Assembly: GCA_002722105.1 (NCBI GenBank)
Contig: PBKF01000027.1
Coordinates: forward strand, 22,327-37,412
Source of the DNA: Fidelibacterota bacterium
GTDB taxonomy: Bacteria > Marinisomatota > Marinisomatia > Marinisomatales > UBA1611
Length of the DNA stretch: 15,086 nucleotides
Direction of reading: 5' to 3'
Shown here: piece by piece, positions 6,958-13,877 of the stretch
How the letters are laid out: each line of letters opens with the position of its first letter
Position numbering within the stretch: position 1 is the first letter of the stretch
Translations under genes and position numbers: made by a program
The notes under the pieces: model-generated
What the model was told of the DNA's origin: nothing
What the model saw: the letters and a program-made list of their open reading frames with translations, nothing else
The model's database searches: none

Positions 6958-7617
6958 CTATGTACCCGGTTTTCGGTTTTGCTCATAATTTTCCATTTTT
7001 TGTTGAAAATCGTTTAAGTCGCCGGCTTGTAATAAGGGACTGATTTTAATATTATCTTTTATAGTGATAGTAGGTGAGTCACCATAGTTATGCCCAGGAT
7101 ATATTCTTGTATTTTCGGGAAGTGTTAAAAGCTTATTGTAAATTGAATCATAAAGATCAGAAATATCACTTCCAGCAGATTTTACCCTTCCAGTCCGACC
7201 GACAAAGAGAGTGTCACCTGTGAAAATGACTGAATCTAATTTATAGCATATAGAGTCATAATAGTGTCCAGGCGTATGCAGAGCAAGAAAAGGTAATTCA
7301 CCGATTTTAAAATTACGGTTATGGGATATGGATTTAAATTGATTCTCTTTTCGTATTTTTGTTTCTGGGTGTCCTAGAACAACTATTTCAGGAAATTCTT
7401 CCAGATATTGGTCCAAATATGCAATGTGGTCTCCATGAGTATGTGTAATCAAGAGTGCCAGAGGTTTGTCGCGAAAAAATGGAGTTAAATTTTTGAATTC
7501 AACCGCTGCATCCACAATCACTTGTGCCCCCGTTCTGCTACAGGTTATTAGGTAGGTAAAATTATTGTCATATCCACCCAGCAGAGAGCGAACAGAAAAA
7601 TCGGTTGTTGGTATCAT
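6958..7617 (-). CDS. Metallo-beta-lactamase-fold hydrolase, glyoxalase II-like
   Basis: A 219-residue MBL-fold enzyme with the full dinuclear-metal set: THTHGDH (His59, His61, Asp63, His64), TPGH (His118), TGD (Asp135) and PGH (His176). The segments FTGDTLFVGRTGR and IYPGHNYG place it in the hydroxyacylglutathione hydrolase (GloB)/persulfide dioxygenase group. It lacks the long C-terminal helical glutathione-binding domain of classical GloB and is closer in size to short YcbL-type enzymes. It likely hydrolyses a thioester of a low-molecular-weight thiol; the exact thiol is unknown. It is the first gene of the operon with the lipoprotein and alpha/beta hydrolase, read from the divergent gap 7618-7723. 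Confidence 0.88.
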   Translation of the reverse strand: MIPTTDFSVRSLLGGYDNNFTYLITCSRTGAQVIVDAAVEFKNLTPFFRDKPLALLITHTHGDHIAYLDQYLEEFPEIVVLGHPETKIRKENQFKSISHNRNFKIGELPFLALHTPGHYYDSICYKLDSVIFTGDTLFVGRTGRVKSAGSDISDLYDSIYNKLLTLPENTRIYPGHNYGDSPTITIKDNIKISPLLQAGDLNDFQQKMENYEQNRKPGT

Positions 7618-7723
7618 GAAATTTTCCCGATGACAGCACTAAAATTCTGTAATTTTGATGTAGTAAACATAACACTAATAAAACATTAATCAATCGATCG
7701 GGATATAAAAAGGACAATTATTC

Positions 7724-7900
7724 ATGCAAAGAAGACAATTAGCATGGTATCTTATTTTTGGCGGTCTGGCAATTATTTTGTTGTCATTTGTTACCATAAT
7801 TCTTTCATTTATCGGTAATCACCCACTTCTTGGGCTGGCAATTATAGCCATTGTAGCTGGTGGATTTATATTGGTTATTGAATCTCGAGATTCAGATTAA
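7724..7900 (+). CDS. 58-residue two-helix membrane protein
   Basis: ATG 7724 to TAA 7898-7900 has an AGGA-type Shine-Dalgarno (AAAAGGA at 7707-7713). The protein starts MQRRQLAWYLIFGG, has one membrane segment through about residue 29, a short GNHP loop, and a second segment (LAIIAIVAGGFILVI), then ends acidic (ESRDSD). The charge pattern suggests both termini are in the cytoplasm. Function is unknown. It is divergent from the MBL-fold gene and 47 nt upstream of the FKBP lipoprotein, with which it may be co-transcribed. Confidence 0.65.
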   Translation: MQRRQLAWYLIFGGLAIILLSFVTIILSFIGNHPLLGLAIIAIVAGGFILVIESRDSD

Positions 7901-7947
7901 GCCACACGAATTATTTTTTTAATCATTTAAGCAATACGGATAAAAAC

Positions 7948-8637
7948 ATGATAAACCGATTATTTTTACTAATAATGCTTTTAACATTTGGATGTGGTAC
8001 AGATACTAGTCATCCGACTGTAACAAATCTAACAGATTTCAAGGACTCAACCAGTTATGCGCTTGGTGCAGATCTAGGTGCCAACCTGAAACAACAACAT
8101 GTTGAGTTGGATTATGATATCTTTATGGCTGGATTGTTAGATGGGCATAAGACAGATGAGATCTTATTAGATCCAAAACAAAGAAGGCAAATGATTGTTG
8201 CTTTACAGCAACATATCCGTAGTAAGGCAAAAGAAGCAGAAAATGTCAATTTAAAAGCTGCTGAAGAATTTTTAGCTAATAATAAGGAAAAGCCTGATAT
8301 AAAAGAAACACCTACTGGTCTCCAATATAGAGTTATCAAAGAAGGCAATGGTGAATCACCTGGGCAAACAGATAGGGTGAAGGTTCATTATGTAGGAACT
8401 CTTATGGATGGATCTAAATTTGACAGTTCTGTTGATAGAGGAGAGCCATCCGAGTTTGGACTTAATCAGGTAATAAAAGGTTGGACTGAAGGACTCCAGC
8501 TCATGAAGGTGGGTTCTAAATTTGAATTCTTTATTCATCCAAAAATTGCCTATGGAAACAGGCCTAAACCCAATATCCCTGCTCAGAGTCTTCTAATCTT
8601 TGAAGTTGAATTGTTGGATATTGTGGGGAAAAAATAA
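7948..8637 (+). CDS. FKBP-type peptidyl-prolyl isomerase, lipoprotein (FkpA/Mip-like)
   Basis: 229 residues. A lipobox LTFGC puts the lipidated Cys at residue 16, so the enzyme is membrane-anchored outside the cytoplasm. Residues ~28-110 resemble the helical dimerisation part of FkpA/Mip proteins (SYALGADLGANL, then a long Lys/Glu/Ala-rich helix). The FKBP domain (about 120-227) retains the active-site residues: Tyr148 in VHYVG, Phe158-Asp159, Val175-Ile176 and Trp179 in VIKGW, Tyr202 in AYG, and Phe218 in LLIFEVEL. It catalyses cis-trans prolyl isomerisation and probably helps folding of exported proteins. Length and order are those expected of the family. Confidence 0.93.
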   Translation: MINRLFLLIMLLTFGCGTDTSHPTVTNLTDFKDSTSYALGADLGANLKQQHVELDYDIFMAGLLDGHKTDEILLDPKQRRQMIVALQQHIRSKAKEAENVNLKAAEEFLANNKEKPDIKETPTGLQYRVIKEGNGESPGQTDRVKVHYVGTLMDGSKFDSSVDRGEPSEFGLNQVIKGWTEGLQLMKVGSKFEFFIHPKIAYGNRPKPNIPAQSLLIFEVELLDIVGKK

Positions 8638-8687
8638 TAACTAGATTGTGAAATTATATTGAGTAAATCTATTGAAAATTATGTATG

Positions 8688-8761
8688 TACCCCGGACAGG
8701 ATTCGAACCTGTGACCCTCTGCTTAGAAGGCAGATGCTCTATCCAGCTGAGCTACCGGGGC
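8688..8761 (-). tRNA. tRNA-Arg (anticodon TCT)
   Basis: A 74-nt complete cloverleaf on the minus strand. The acceptor stem GCCCCGG pairs with CCGGGGT (one G-U at the end), the D-arm has AGCTGGATAGA, and the anticodon stem TCTGC/GCAGA has loop CTTCTAA, giving anticodon TCT. The T-arm is ACAGG-TTCGAAT-CCTGT and the discriminator is A. The 3' CCA is not encoded (CAT follows), so it must be added. It reads AGA codons, which are common in this AT-rich coding sequence. No integrase or att-like duplication is seen beside it. Confidence 0.96.
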
Positions 8762-8854
8762 ATATTTAATAAAATTAATGTAAAAATAGTGGAGTGGAAC
8801 TTACCCTGATAAGGGAAATCATCCTGATAAAAAAGAGTTGAAAATAGTTAATTT

Positions 8855-8923
8855 TTTCTCGTCGAGTGACCGACGAGAAATTTCTTGACATCTACTCTGA
8901 GAAGCCGTACGTTTCTCGTCGAG
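8855..8923 (+). promoter_or_regulatory. Palindromic operator-like repeats around a putative sigma70 promoter
   Basis: TTTCTCGTCG occurs three times: 8855-8864 (+), inverted at 8871-8880, and 8912-8921 (+). The first two form a perfect 10-bp inverted repeat with a 6-nt AGTGAC loop. The two direct copies extend to TTTCTCGTCGAG (12 nt, 57 bp apart), and CTCGTCGAG is itself palindromic around T. Between them lies TTGACA (8885-8890), a perfect -35, with a weak -10 candidate TACGTT at 8908-8913 (17-bp spacer) overlapping the last copy. This fits an operator array, or a hairpin-bearing leader, for the small repeat protein at 8989. The promoter call is by eye. Confidence 0.5.
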
Positions 8924-8988
8924 ATGGTGAGGTATTTCTCTCTATCCACTACCAAAAAATAAACCAAACAATAAAATTGGAGGCTTAA

Positions 8989-9216
8989 ATGGCTGAAGTT
9001 GTTGCCAATACTGGCGTATCAAAAGATAAAGGTTATCTCTATTATCTAGGTAAAGATGGAAATGTATGGCGTTCACAAATGGCCCGTGCAGGGAAAGGCG
9101 GAGGAAATGCAGAAAAAGTTGCTGATGCGGGTGTAACTCGTGAATCAGGTTTTCTTTATTTCATTGATAAAAATGGAAATGTTTCTCGTTCTCCCATGGC
9201 CAGAGGACGCAAATAG
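8989..9216 (+). CDS. Small internally duplicated protein of unknown function
   Basis: 75 residues with a strong Shine-Dalgarno (GGAGG at 8979-8983, 5-nt spacing). It consists of two ~33-residue copies, residues 4-36 and 43-75, with about 17 of 33 positions identical. The shared core is VA..GV....G.LY...K.GNV.RS.MAR. A Gly-rich linker (AGKGGGNA) joins them. Each copy looks like a short beta-hairpin unit with YLYY or FLYF and GNVxRSxMAR, and the protein is basic. I recall single-copy relatives as conserved hypotheticals, but cannot name a family. It is monocistronic, between the repeat-rich promoter region and a strong terminator, which suggests high, regulated expression. Confidence 0.75.
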   Translation: MAEVVANTGVSKDKGYLYYLGKDGNVWRSQMARAGKGGGNAEKVADAGVTRESGFLYFIDKNGNVSRSPMARGRK

Positions 9217-9236
9217 AGCATAAATATCAAGAAAAC

Positions 9237-9273
9237 AAAAAAAGGCTCTCTTTTTTTGAGAGCCTTTTTTTTT
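9237..9273 (+). terminator. Strong Rho-independent terminator
   Basis: Seven As, then GGCTCTC (9244-9250), a 7-T loop and GAGAGCC (9258-9264) followed by nine Ts. The A-tract extends the stem, so it could also terminate transcription from the other strand. It ends the small duplicated-protein transcript. Confidence 0.93.
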
Positions 9274-9361
9274 ACTAAACATTGTATTAAGTTCCGTAAA
9301 TTACAATGGTTGTTTGTTGCAATAAATCCGAGGTAACAGTGCTTCCTTAAAGAGAATAGTT

Positions 9362-10135
9362 ATGAAAAAGGTTATTATATTCATACTTACAATAGTGGTT
9401 CTTGACCCTGTCTCAGGGCGTGAATTGCAATTATTTGGTGGTAAAAAGAGTGCTGCCAAAACAGAAAATAAAGGTGAAAAGGGTGAAATGATTATAGATC
9501 AATCACCTACCACAATTACGACACGGAAAAGTATTGAATCTGTGATTCCGGTAAAGCGTATACCTGATGGCTGGGTATTTCGTGATGAATTACTGGCATC
9601 ATGGGAGTCTAATCTTCCAGCTGTATTATCCATTATTCCGGATACTACAGTAGAAGTGGTTTATCATGATGATAACCGTACGACAAAAGAAGGATTCGTA
9701 CTCCCTATCAAGCGTGCATCCGTTGAATTTCAGTATACATCCAGGTTGACACATGAGCAGATACGTCTCGAATTTGTTAATGTGGATTTTATTTACAGTA
9801 CAACGAATAATAATGATTCACATTTCATTCTTGAAGGCATAACCAAGAAAGTCAAACTGAAAGACACTGGTTTTCCCCAATTGGTTTCAAGTGACATTAT
9901 TAAACATAAAGTATTAATGGAATACGGTACACCTAAAGAATTTGACGGTGTATGGCATATTTATGAAGACATCAATTCCACCTATAAAGTTCGGGAATTG
10001 GATGAGCGTAATATCAAGGTTGAAATGACAAGCTTTAAAGTTAATAAAAAACTGGAAAAAGCTATTGACGATACCTATTCTAAACAGGGAATTGAATATA
10101 AAAAACGCCTGATGGTTCAAGGTATTGACATTTAG
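9362..10135 (+). CDS. Secreted protein of unknown function
   Basis: 257 residues with a signal peptide (MKKVIIFILTIVVLDPVSG, cleavage likely near residue 19). A Lys/Gly/Glu-rich linker follows (GGKKSAAKTENKGEKGE), then a mixed alpha/beta region from ~55, including PDGWVFRDELLASWESN, and a Lys-rich C-terminal helix (NKKLEKAIDDTYSKQ). No catalytic or ligand motif is recognised. The start has an AAAGAGA-type Shine-Dalgarno. Its stop overlaps the possible TTG start of the Omp85-like gene, and a terminator hairpin follows 21 nt after the stop. A role in the envelope, perhaps together with the following barrel protein, is inference from position. Confidence 0.75.
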   Translation: MKKVIIFILTIVVLDPVSGRELQLFGGKKSAAKTENKGEKGEMIIDQSPTTITTRKSIESVIPVKRIPDGWVFRDELLASWESNLPAVLSIIPDTTVEVVYHDDNRTTKEGFVLPIKRASVEFQYTSRLTHEQIRLEFVNVDFIYSTTNNNDSHFILEGITKKVKLKDTGFPQLVSSDIIKHKVLMEYGTPKEFDGVWHIYEDINSTYKVRELDERNIKVEMTSFKVNKKLEKAIDDTYSKQGIEYKKRLMVQGIDI

Positions 10136-11438
10136 TCCGAAAGAATTCATTAATAGAAAAAGGCCTTATACAGGCCTTTTTTTATTTCCTTTTGTACTAT
10201 TGTCCATCTTACAAGGAATGGCCTTTCATCCAAGAATTACAGCCATTGAAATCAAAGGGAATGAAAAGACTTTAGATTATATAATAGAGCGAGAAATTCA
10301 ACACCGCATAGGAGTTCCATTAGATAGCACTCTGGCAAAAGCAGACCGGAATCGATTGGAAAATTTAGGTATTTTTAGTGATGTAGAATGGTTTGCCATT
10401 CCATTGGAGGATGGAACAGCAATTTTATCATTTAGGATAATGGAATCAATCCAAAGAACACCTCCCGGTTTATTGCCTACTTACGAAGAAGATACTGGTT
10501 GGTCCTTAGTCGGTGGATGGATCATCAAAAATTTTCGAGGAAGAAATCAAACTCTGCAACTTGGCGGCAGCATCGGTGGGAAAGATACCTATGGTCTGAA
10601 TTTCGTGGATCCATGGATTTTTGGAAACCATATATCATTTGCCTTGAATTTGGGACGGTCAATTTATAATCATAATTTTTTAGAGCGTATCATTTCTATT
10701 AACTCCTTCAAGTTAGGATTAGGTAAATGGTTTGGAAATAATATAAAAACATCAACCGGATTAAAATATGAAAGGAAAACCTTCTCTAATGATTACAATT
10801 CCAGTTCGTTTCTTTATTTTGTTCCAGATTTCTCAATAACCTATGATACGAGAGATATTTACTGGAATCCTTCCAGAGGGGTAAGGTTGTCCCAATATGT
10901 TTATCATATGGAGGGGATTCAACCACAGAATTATTCGCTCACATTTTGGCGTCAATCCTATTCTGGTTTTATCAAATTGAACTCTAAAGATGAAAAGCTG
11001 ATTTTTGCCGTAAACACATCAATAAATAGGAAATGGGGAGACAAGGATGAATTCTGGTTAAATTATTTTGGAGATTCATTTACAATTAGAGGTTGGTTAC
11101 TTCCTACAAAAAACCTTTATTCATCTTTAAAAGAATCGTGGCGATTTGGTCATGAATCCATCCATGCAACTATTGAATTAAGGAAAGATATCATTCCCAA
11201 ATACGTTACATCATATGGCACGGAATTTGGGTTAGGTGTTGTTGCTTTTTATGATATAGGAAAAATTGCTAATGACTGGCAAAAGTTAATGGAAATTTCT
11301 TCTATTTCTGGTGCTGGATTCGGAATACGAATCCCATTTCCTATGATTGATGTTTTGAGGTTTGATTATGGCTGGGGTTACCGAAATGGGAAATGGAATT
11401 CCGGTGCTTTCCACTGGGGAATACAGCAAAAATTTTAA
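10125..11438 (+). CDS. Omp85-family outer-membrane protein with one POTRA-like domain
   Basis: 437 residues from TTG 10125. The first ~33 residues (NRKRP, then a hydrophobic LFLFPFVLLSILQG) look like a signal peptide. The first ATG (10218) would remove it, so TTG is favoured although its Shine-Dalgarno is weak. Residues ~37-108 form one POTRA-like unit (ITAIEIKGNEKT, LENLGIFSDVEW). From ~125 to the end there is a 'surface antigen' barrel with FRGRNQTLQLGGSIGG, NPSRGVRLS, the Omp85 L6 motif as IRGW (321-324) and a C-terminal Phe. It is shorter than BamA, with one POTRA instead of five, and more like small BamA/TamA relatives. The substrate is unknown. The gene's 3' end overlaps convergent plsY by 4 nt. 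Confidence 0.82.
   Translation: MTFSPKEFINRKRPYTGLFLFPFVLLSILQGMAFHPRITAIEIKGNEKTLDYIIEREIQHRIGVPLDSTLAKADRNRLENLGIFSDVEWFAIPLEDGTAILSFRIMESIQRTPPGLLPTYEEDTGWSLVGGWIIKNFRGRNQTLQLGGSIGGKDTYGLNFVDPWIFGNHISFALNLGRSIYNHNFLERIISINSFKLGLGKWFGNNIKTSTGLKYERKTFSNDYNSSSFLYFVPDFSITYDTRDIYWNPSRGVRLSQYVYHMEGIQPQNYSLTFWRQSYSGFIKLNSKDEKLIFAVNTSINRKWGDKDEFWLNYFGDSFTIRGWLLPTKNLYSSLKESWRFGHESIHATIELRKDIIPKYVTSYGTEFGLGVVAFYDIGKIANDWQKLMEISSISGAGFGIRIPFPMIDVLRFDYGWGYRNGKWNSGAFHWGIQQKF
10157..10183 (+). terminator. Intrinsic-terminator hairpin within the 5' end of the Omp85-like ORF
   Basis: AAAAAGGCCT, loop TATAC, AGGCCTTTTT is a perfect 10-bp stem with the T-run extending to seven Ts. It lies 21 nt after the stop of the secreted-protein gene, where its terminator would be expected. 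It is also inside the signal-peptide codons of the following ORF if that starts at TTG 10125. Confidence 0.75.
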
Positions 11439-12100
11439 GATTTCTTTTTCAAAATCATCGCTTTTTCAAAACGGTTTTCTTTACCAGACCTAAGCCGGGT
11501 GATATTTGAACGGTGGGTATAAATCACAAAAAAAGGTACGAGTAGACTAAAAACCAATAGTGACAATTCTGCTGGCTCAATTCCAAAGACAGGTAAAACC
11601 AATATGATAACAGGCAGAGAAACGCTGGCAATGATGGAACCGACAGAAACATATCCTGTTAATATTAATGTAATTGTGAATGCTAAAATGCATAGAGGGA
11701 ATGCTAAGGGAAATATTGCAACCAGCATTCCTCCTAAAGTTCCAACACCTTTTCCACCTTTAAACCCGGCAAAGATTGTATATGTATGCCCTAAAACTGC
11801 AAAGAATCCACACAGAATTTGTAATAGTCCCTGATCTGGAATTGCTGTTAGCTCATAGAATGCTTGTGCATAATAGTATGCAGGAAGCCAACCCTTAAAT
11901 ATATCCACTGTAATAACGACAAGAGCAGGTTTCCAGCCTAGAACTCGAAATACATTCGTTCCGCCAGCATTTCCGCTGCCATGTTCCCGAATATCAATGC
12001 CTCGAGTGACTTTGCCTATGATTATACTTGTAGGGAATGATCCAGTGACATAACTGGAAAATAGAAGCAGAATTAAGATAAGGGTCTGATTATCCAACAA
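11435..12100 (-). CDS. plsY: Glycerol-3-phosphate acyltransferase (acyl-phosphate dependent)
   Basis: An inner-membrane enzyme transferring the acyl group of acyl-phosphate to sn-glycerol-3-phosphate, the first step of phospholipid synthesis. It has 221 residues, slightly above the usual ~200. The conserved loops are present: GSFPTS (20-25), GIDIREHGSGNAGGTNVFR (34-52), VDIFKG (65-70) and GHTYTIFAGFKGGKGVGT (104-121), with about five membrane segments. The start is one of two adjacent TTGs (12100, 12097) lying inside the end of the DegV ORF (11-nt overlap), so it is probably translationally coupled to it. The upstream DAK2/DegV genes can supply acyl-phosphate. The stop overlaps the convergent Omp85-like gene by 4 nt. 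Confidence 0.95.
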   Translation of the reverse strand: MLDNQTLILILLLFSSYVTGSFPTSIIIGKVTRGIDIREHGSGNAGGTNVFRVLGWKPALVVITVDIFKGWLPAYYYAQAFYELTAIPDQGLLQILCGFFAVLGHTYTIFAGFKGGKGVGTLGGMLVAIFPLAFPLCILAFTITLILTGYVSVGSIIASVSLPVIILVLPVFGIEPAELSLLVFSLLVPFFVIYTHRSNITRLRSGKENRFEKAMILKKKS

Positions 12101-13115
12101 GTCTGTCCTTTAAAGACTGGATCGCGATCACCAAAGAATCTGGACCGGCATGTACTCCCAAGGCAGGTCCTATTTCAGTTGTAACAACTTTTTCAGCGCC
12201 TAATTCTTCAAAATGAATTCTTGCTTTTTCAGCAATATCTGGTGCATTTCCATGTGCCAACCCTACTCTGAATGGTCCATCTGGAATTTTATTTGTAACA
12301 AATTTAACTAATTTTTCTGTCTTATAATTAGAACCAAATGTTTTTCCTATGGTATTGATACCATTTTTTGCAAATGACAAAATTGGATTAATACGAAGTA
12401 AATTAGCAATCTTCTTTTTGTTAGCTGAAACTCGGCCACCCTTTACAACATAATCCAAAGTATTCAAACCTATATAGACAGTTGTAGATTCCACAGCAAG
12501 ATGCACGATTTGTAAAATCTCATCTTTGTCCAACCCCTGTTGAACAGCTTCTGCGGCTCTAAGAGCAATCAATCCAATACCTACGGAACCATTATGTGAG
12601 TCTACCAAGTCAACCGGGAGTCCTTTTGTGTCATCAGCCGCCAGAATTGCCGATTGCATCGTGCCACTAACAGAAGCTGGAAGATGAATAGAAATTGCAT
12701 TTTTGTAATGCCCCGTTAAAAATTGGTATTGTCGACGAAAATCACCTTGAGTAGGTTGAGAAGTCTGTGGATGGATCGGATTCGTTTTTAGCTGGTGCCA
12801 AAACTCTTCGGGTGTAATTGTGACTTTATCTACATGATGTTCATCGCCAAAGTTGAGCCGAACTGGGACCATATGAATATTAAATTCTTCTAAAATCTCT
12901 TCAGGTAAGTCACAACCAGAATCAACGATAATAGCAATTTCTTTATGGCTTCCATGTGCGTCTTTCTGTTGTTTGAGCATATCATCTGCTTTTTCACCTG
13001 TGACAATACCATATTCGTTACAAAGAGTAAAAATTGCTTGAGGATCATTGGTGTGAATGTGAATTTTTGCTTTTTTCTTGGAACCGGCAAGAACAATACT
13101 GCTGCCCAAATTCAT
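12090..13115 (-). CDS. DegV/FakB-like fatty-acid-binding domain, C-terminal part of an interrupted FakA-FakB fusion
   Basis: 341 residues from ATG 13115. Residues ~60-341 are a DegV domain: IVDSGCDLPEE (63-73), PQTSQPTQGDF (116-126), ASVSGTMQSA (147-156) and VDSHNGSVG (171-179). DegV/FakB proteins hold a fatty acid for phosphorylation by FakA. Residues 1-50 (with IHIHTNDP, then YGIVTGEKADDM) match the end of the FakA linker domain, not a DegV N-terminus. The frame stays open upstream of 13115 to a TAA at 13263-13265, and those 49 codons encode more of that domain (YRFCTEC). So this is the rear of a DAK2-linker-DegV fusion. AAGGA 8 nt before 13115 could allow reinitiation, but the product would lack the YRFCTEC part. 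Confidence 0.82.
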   Translation of the reverse strand: MNLGSSIVLAGSKKKAKIHIHTNDPQAIFTLCNEYGIVTGEKADDMLKQQKDAHGSHKEIAIIVDSGCDLPEEILEEFNIHMVPVRLNFGDEHHVDKVTITPEEFWHQLKTNPIHPQTSQPTQGDFRRQYQFLTGHYKNAISIHLPASVSGTMQSAILAADDTKGLPVDLVDSHNGSVGIGLIALRAAEAVQQGLDKDEILQIVHLAVESTTVYIGLNTLDYVVKGGRVSANKKKIANLLRINPILSFAKNGINTIGKTFGSNYKTEKLVKFVTNKIPDGPFRVGLAHGNAPDIAEKARIHFEELGAEKVVTTEIGPALGVHAGPDSLVIAIQSLKDRLVG

Positions 13116-13262
13116 GAGTTGTTCCTTGAGTTTGATTCGGTTAATATCATCTCCTGCGACAAGACATTCTGTGCAGAAACGATAATCATCATTAATATCT
13201 ACTTCAAAATTTTCAACTGGTTCTGCAATTGCAGAAGTGTCTACATCATCGACCTCACCATT

Positions 13263-13874
13263 TTAAATAAAATGTTGAATCCCTTCAAGAAAATCAACAA
13301 AGCCCTGAGCACCTGCATCTACAACACCAGATTTTTTTAAAATGGCTAATTTTTCAGGGGTTTTCCTTAAAGATTCTTTAGCCTCCTCAAAAGCAAAATC
13401 TAGAATTTTTACAAAATCATCATGTTTTTCATGGATATTTTTAACGGAGTCAGCCCAGTCTGAAATAACAGATAAAATGGTCCCTTCTTTAGGCTCGGAT
13501 AAGGCATCATAGGAATAATTTTTGGCAGTCCTAATTGCTTGGGAAAATCTCTTGGGTGTAAGTTTTTGTAATTGGCTTACCCCATCAGCAAAACCAACAA
13601 AAAATTGTGCCAGGATTGACCCTGAATTTCCCCGTGCACCATTTAATGATGCATCAGCAATTGCATCTGCGACCTTCGAAACCTGTTTATTATTATTTGA
13701 TTTGGTCTCTTCAGAAATTGTGGCCAAGGTAAAAGCCATGTTAGTTCCTGTGTCTCCGTCTGGAACTGGGAACACATTAATTTTATTTAAGTAATCTTTT
13801 CGGGTTATTACATGGTTAATACCAGCTTGGAACGCGCGTTGAAGTCTGAAGCCGTCAATGTACTTGATTTTCAT
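13263..13874 (-). CDS. DAK2/FakA-like kinase domain, N-terminal part of an interrupted FakA-FakB fusion
   Basis: 203 residues covering one DAK2 (FakA N-terminal, DhaL-like) ATP-binding domain. FPVPDGDTGTNM (35-46) carries the Asp residues that coordinate magnesium-ADP, and GARGNSGSILAQFF (79-92) is the phosphate-binding turn. It ends with VVDAGAQGFVDFLEGI and then TAA (13263-13265). In FakA/YloV proteins the chain continues past this point. Here the same frame resumes right after the stop with the linker and DegV domains, so the ORF is likely truncated by a nonsense change. With FakB it phosphorylates fatty acids to acyl-phosphate. It starts 3 nt after the DUF502 stop (TAG-TAC-ATG), in an operon ending with plsY. 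Confidence 0.85.
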   Translation of the reverse strand: MKIKYIDGFRLQRAFQAGINHVITRKDYLNKINVFPVPDGDTGTNMAFTLATISEETKSNNNKQVSKVADAIADASLNGARGNSGSILAQFFVGFADGVSQLQKLTPKRFSQAIRTAKNYSYDALSEPKEGTILSVISDWADSVKNIHEKHDDFVKILDFAFEEAKESLRKTPEKLAILKKSGVVDAGAQGFVDFLEGIQHFI

Positions 13875-13877
13875 GTA

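Noticed and set aside
6939..6986. Upstream extension of the Cys-rich lipoprotein to 6986
   Set aside because: It would put 16 hydrophilic residues before the signal peptide. AGGAG is correctly spaced only for ATG 6938.
6811..7017. Plus-strand ORF across the lipoprotein/MBL boundary
   Set aside because: Opposite to two supported minus-strand genes with a Shine-Dalgarno and a signal peptide; no motif of its own.
8855..8923. Repeats as a short CRISPR array
   Set aside because: Only three 10-12-nt copies, one inverted, with unequal spacing and no cas genes.
8688..8988. tRNA-Arg as an integration site for a mobile element
   Set aside because: No integrase, no duplicated tRNA 3' end and ordinary chromosomal genes on both sides.
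10218..11438. Omp85-like gene starting at ATG 10218
   Set aside because: This start removes the apparent signal peptide needed for an outer-membrane protein. It is kept only as an alternative because of the terminator hairpin.
13263..13265. TAA reassigned as a sense codon
   Set aside because: TAA ends many other genes in this window cleanly (for example 446-448, 6050-6052, 7898-7900), so a code change is not supported.
12945..13340. 131-codon plus-strand ORF over the DAK2/DegV junction
   Set aside because: It lies opposite sequence that gives conserved FakA/DegV motifs on the minus strand. The product is Cys/Phe/Ile-rich with no recognisable domain.
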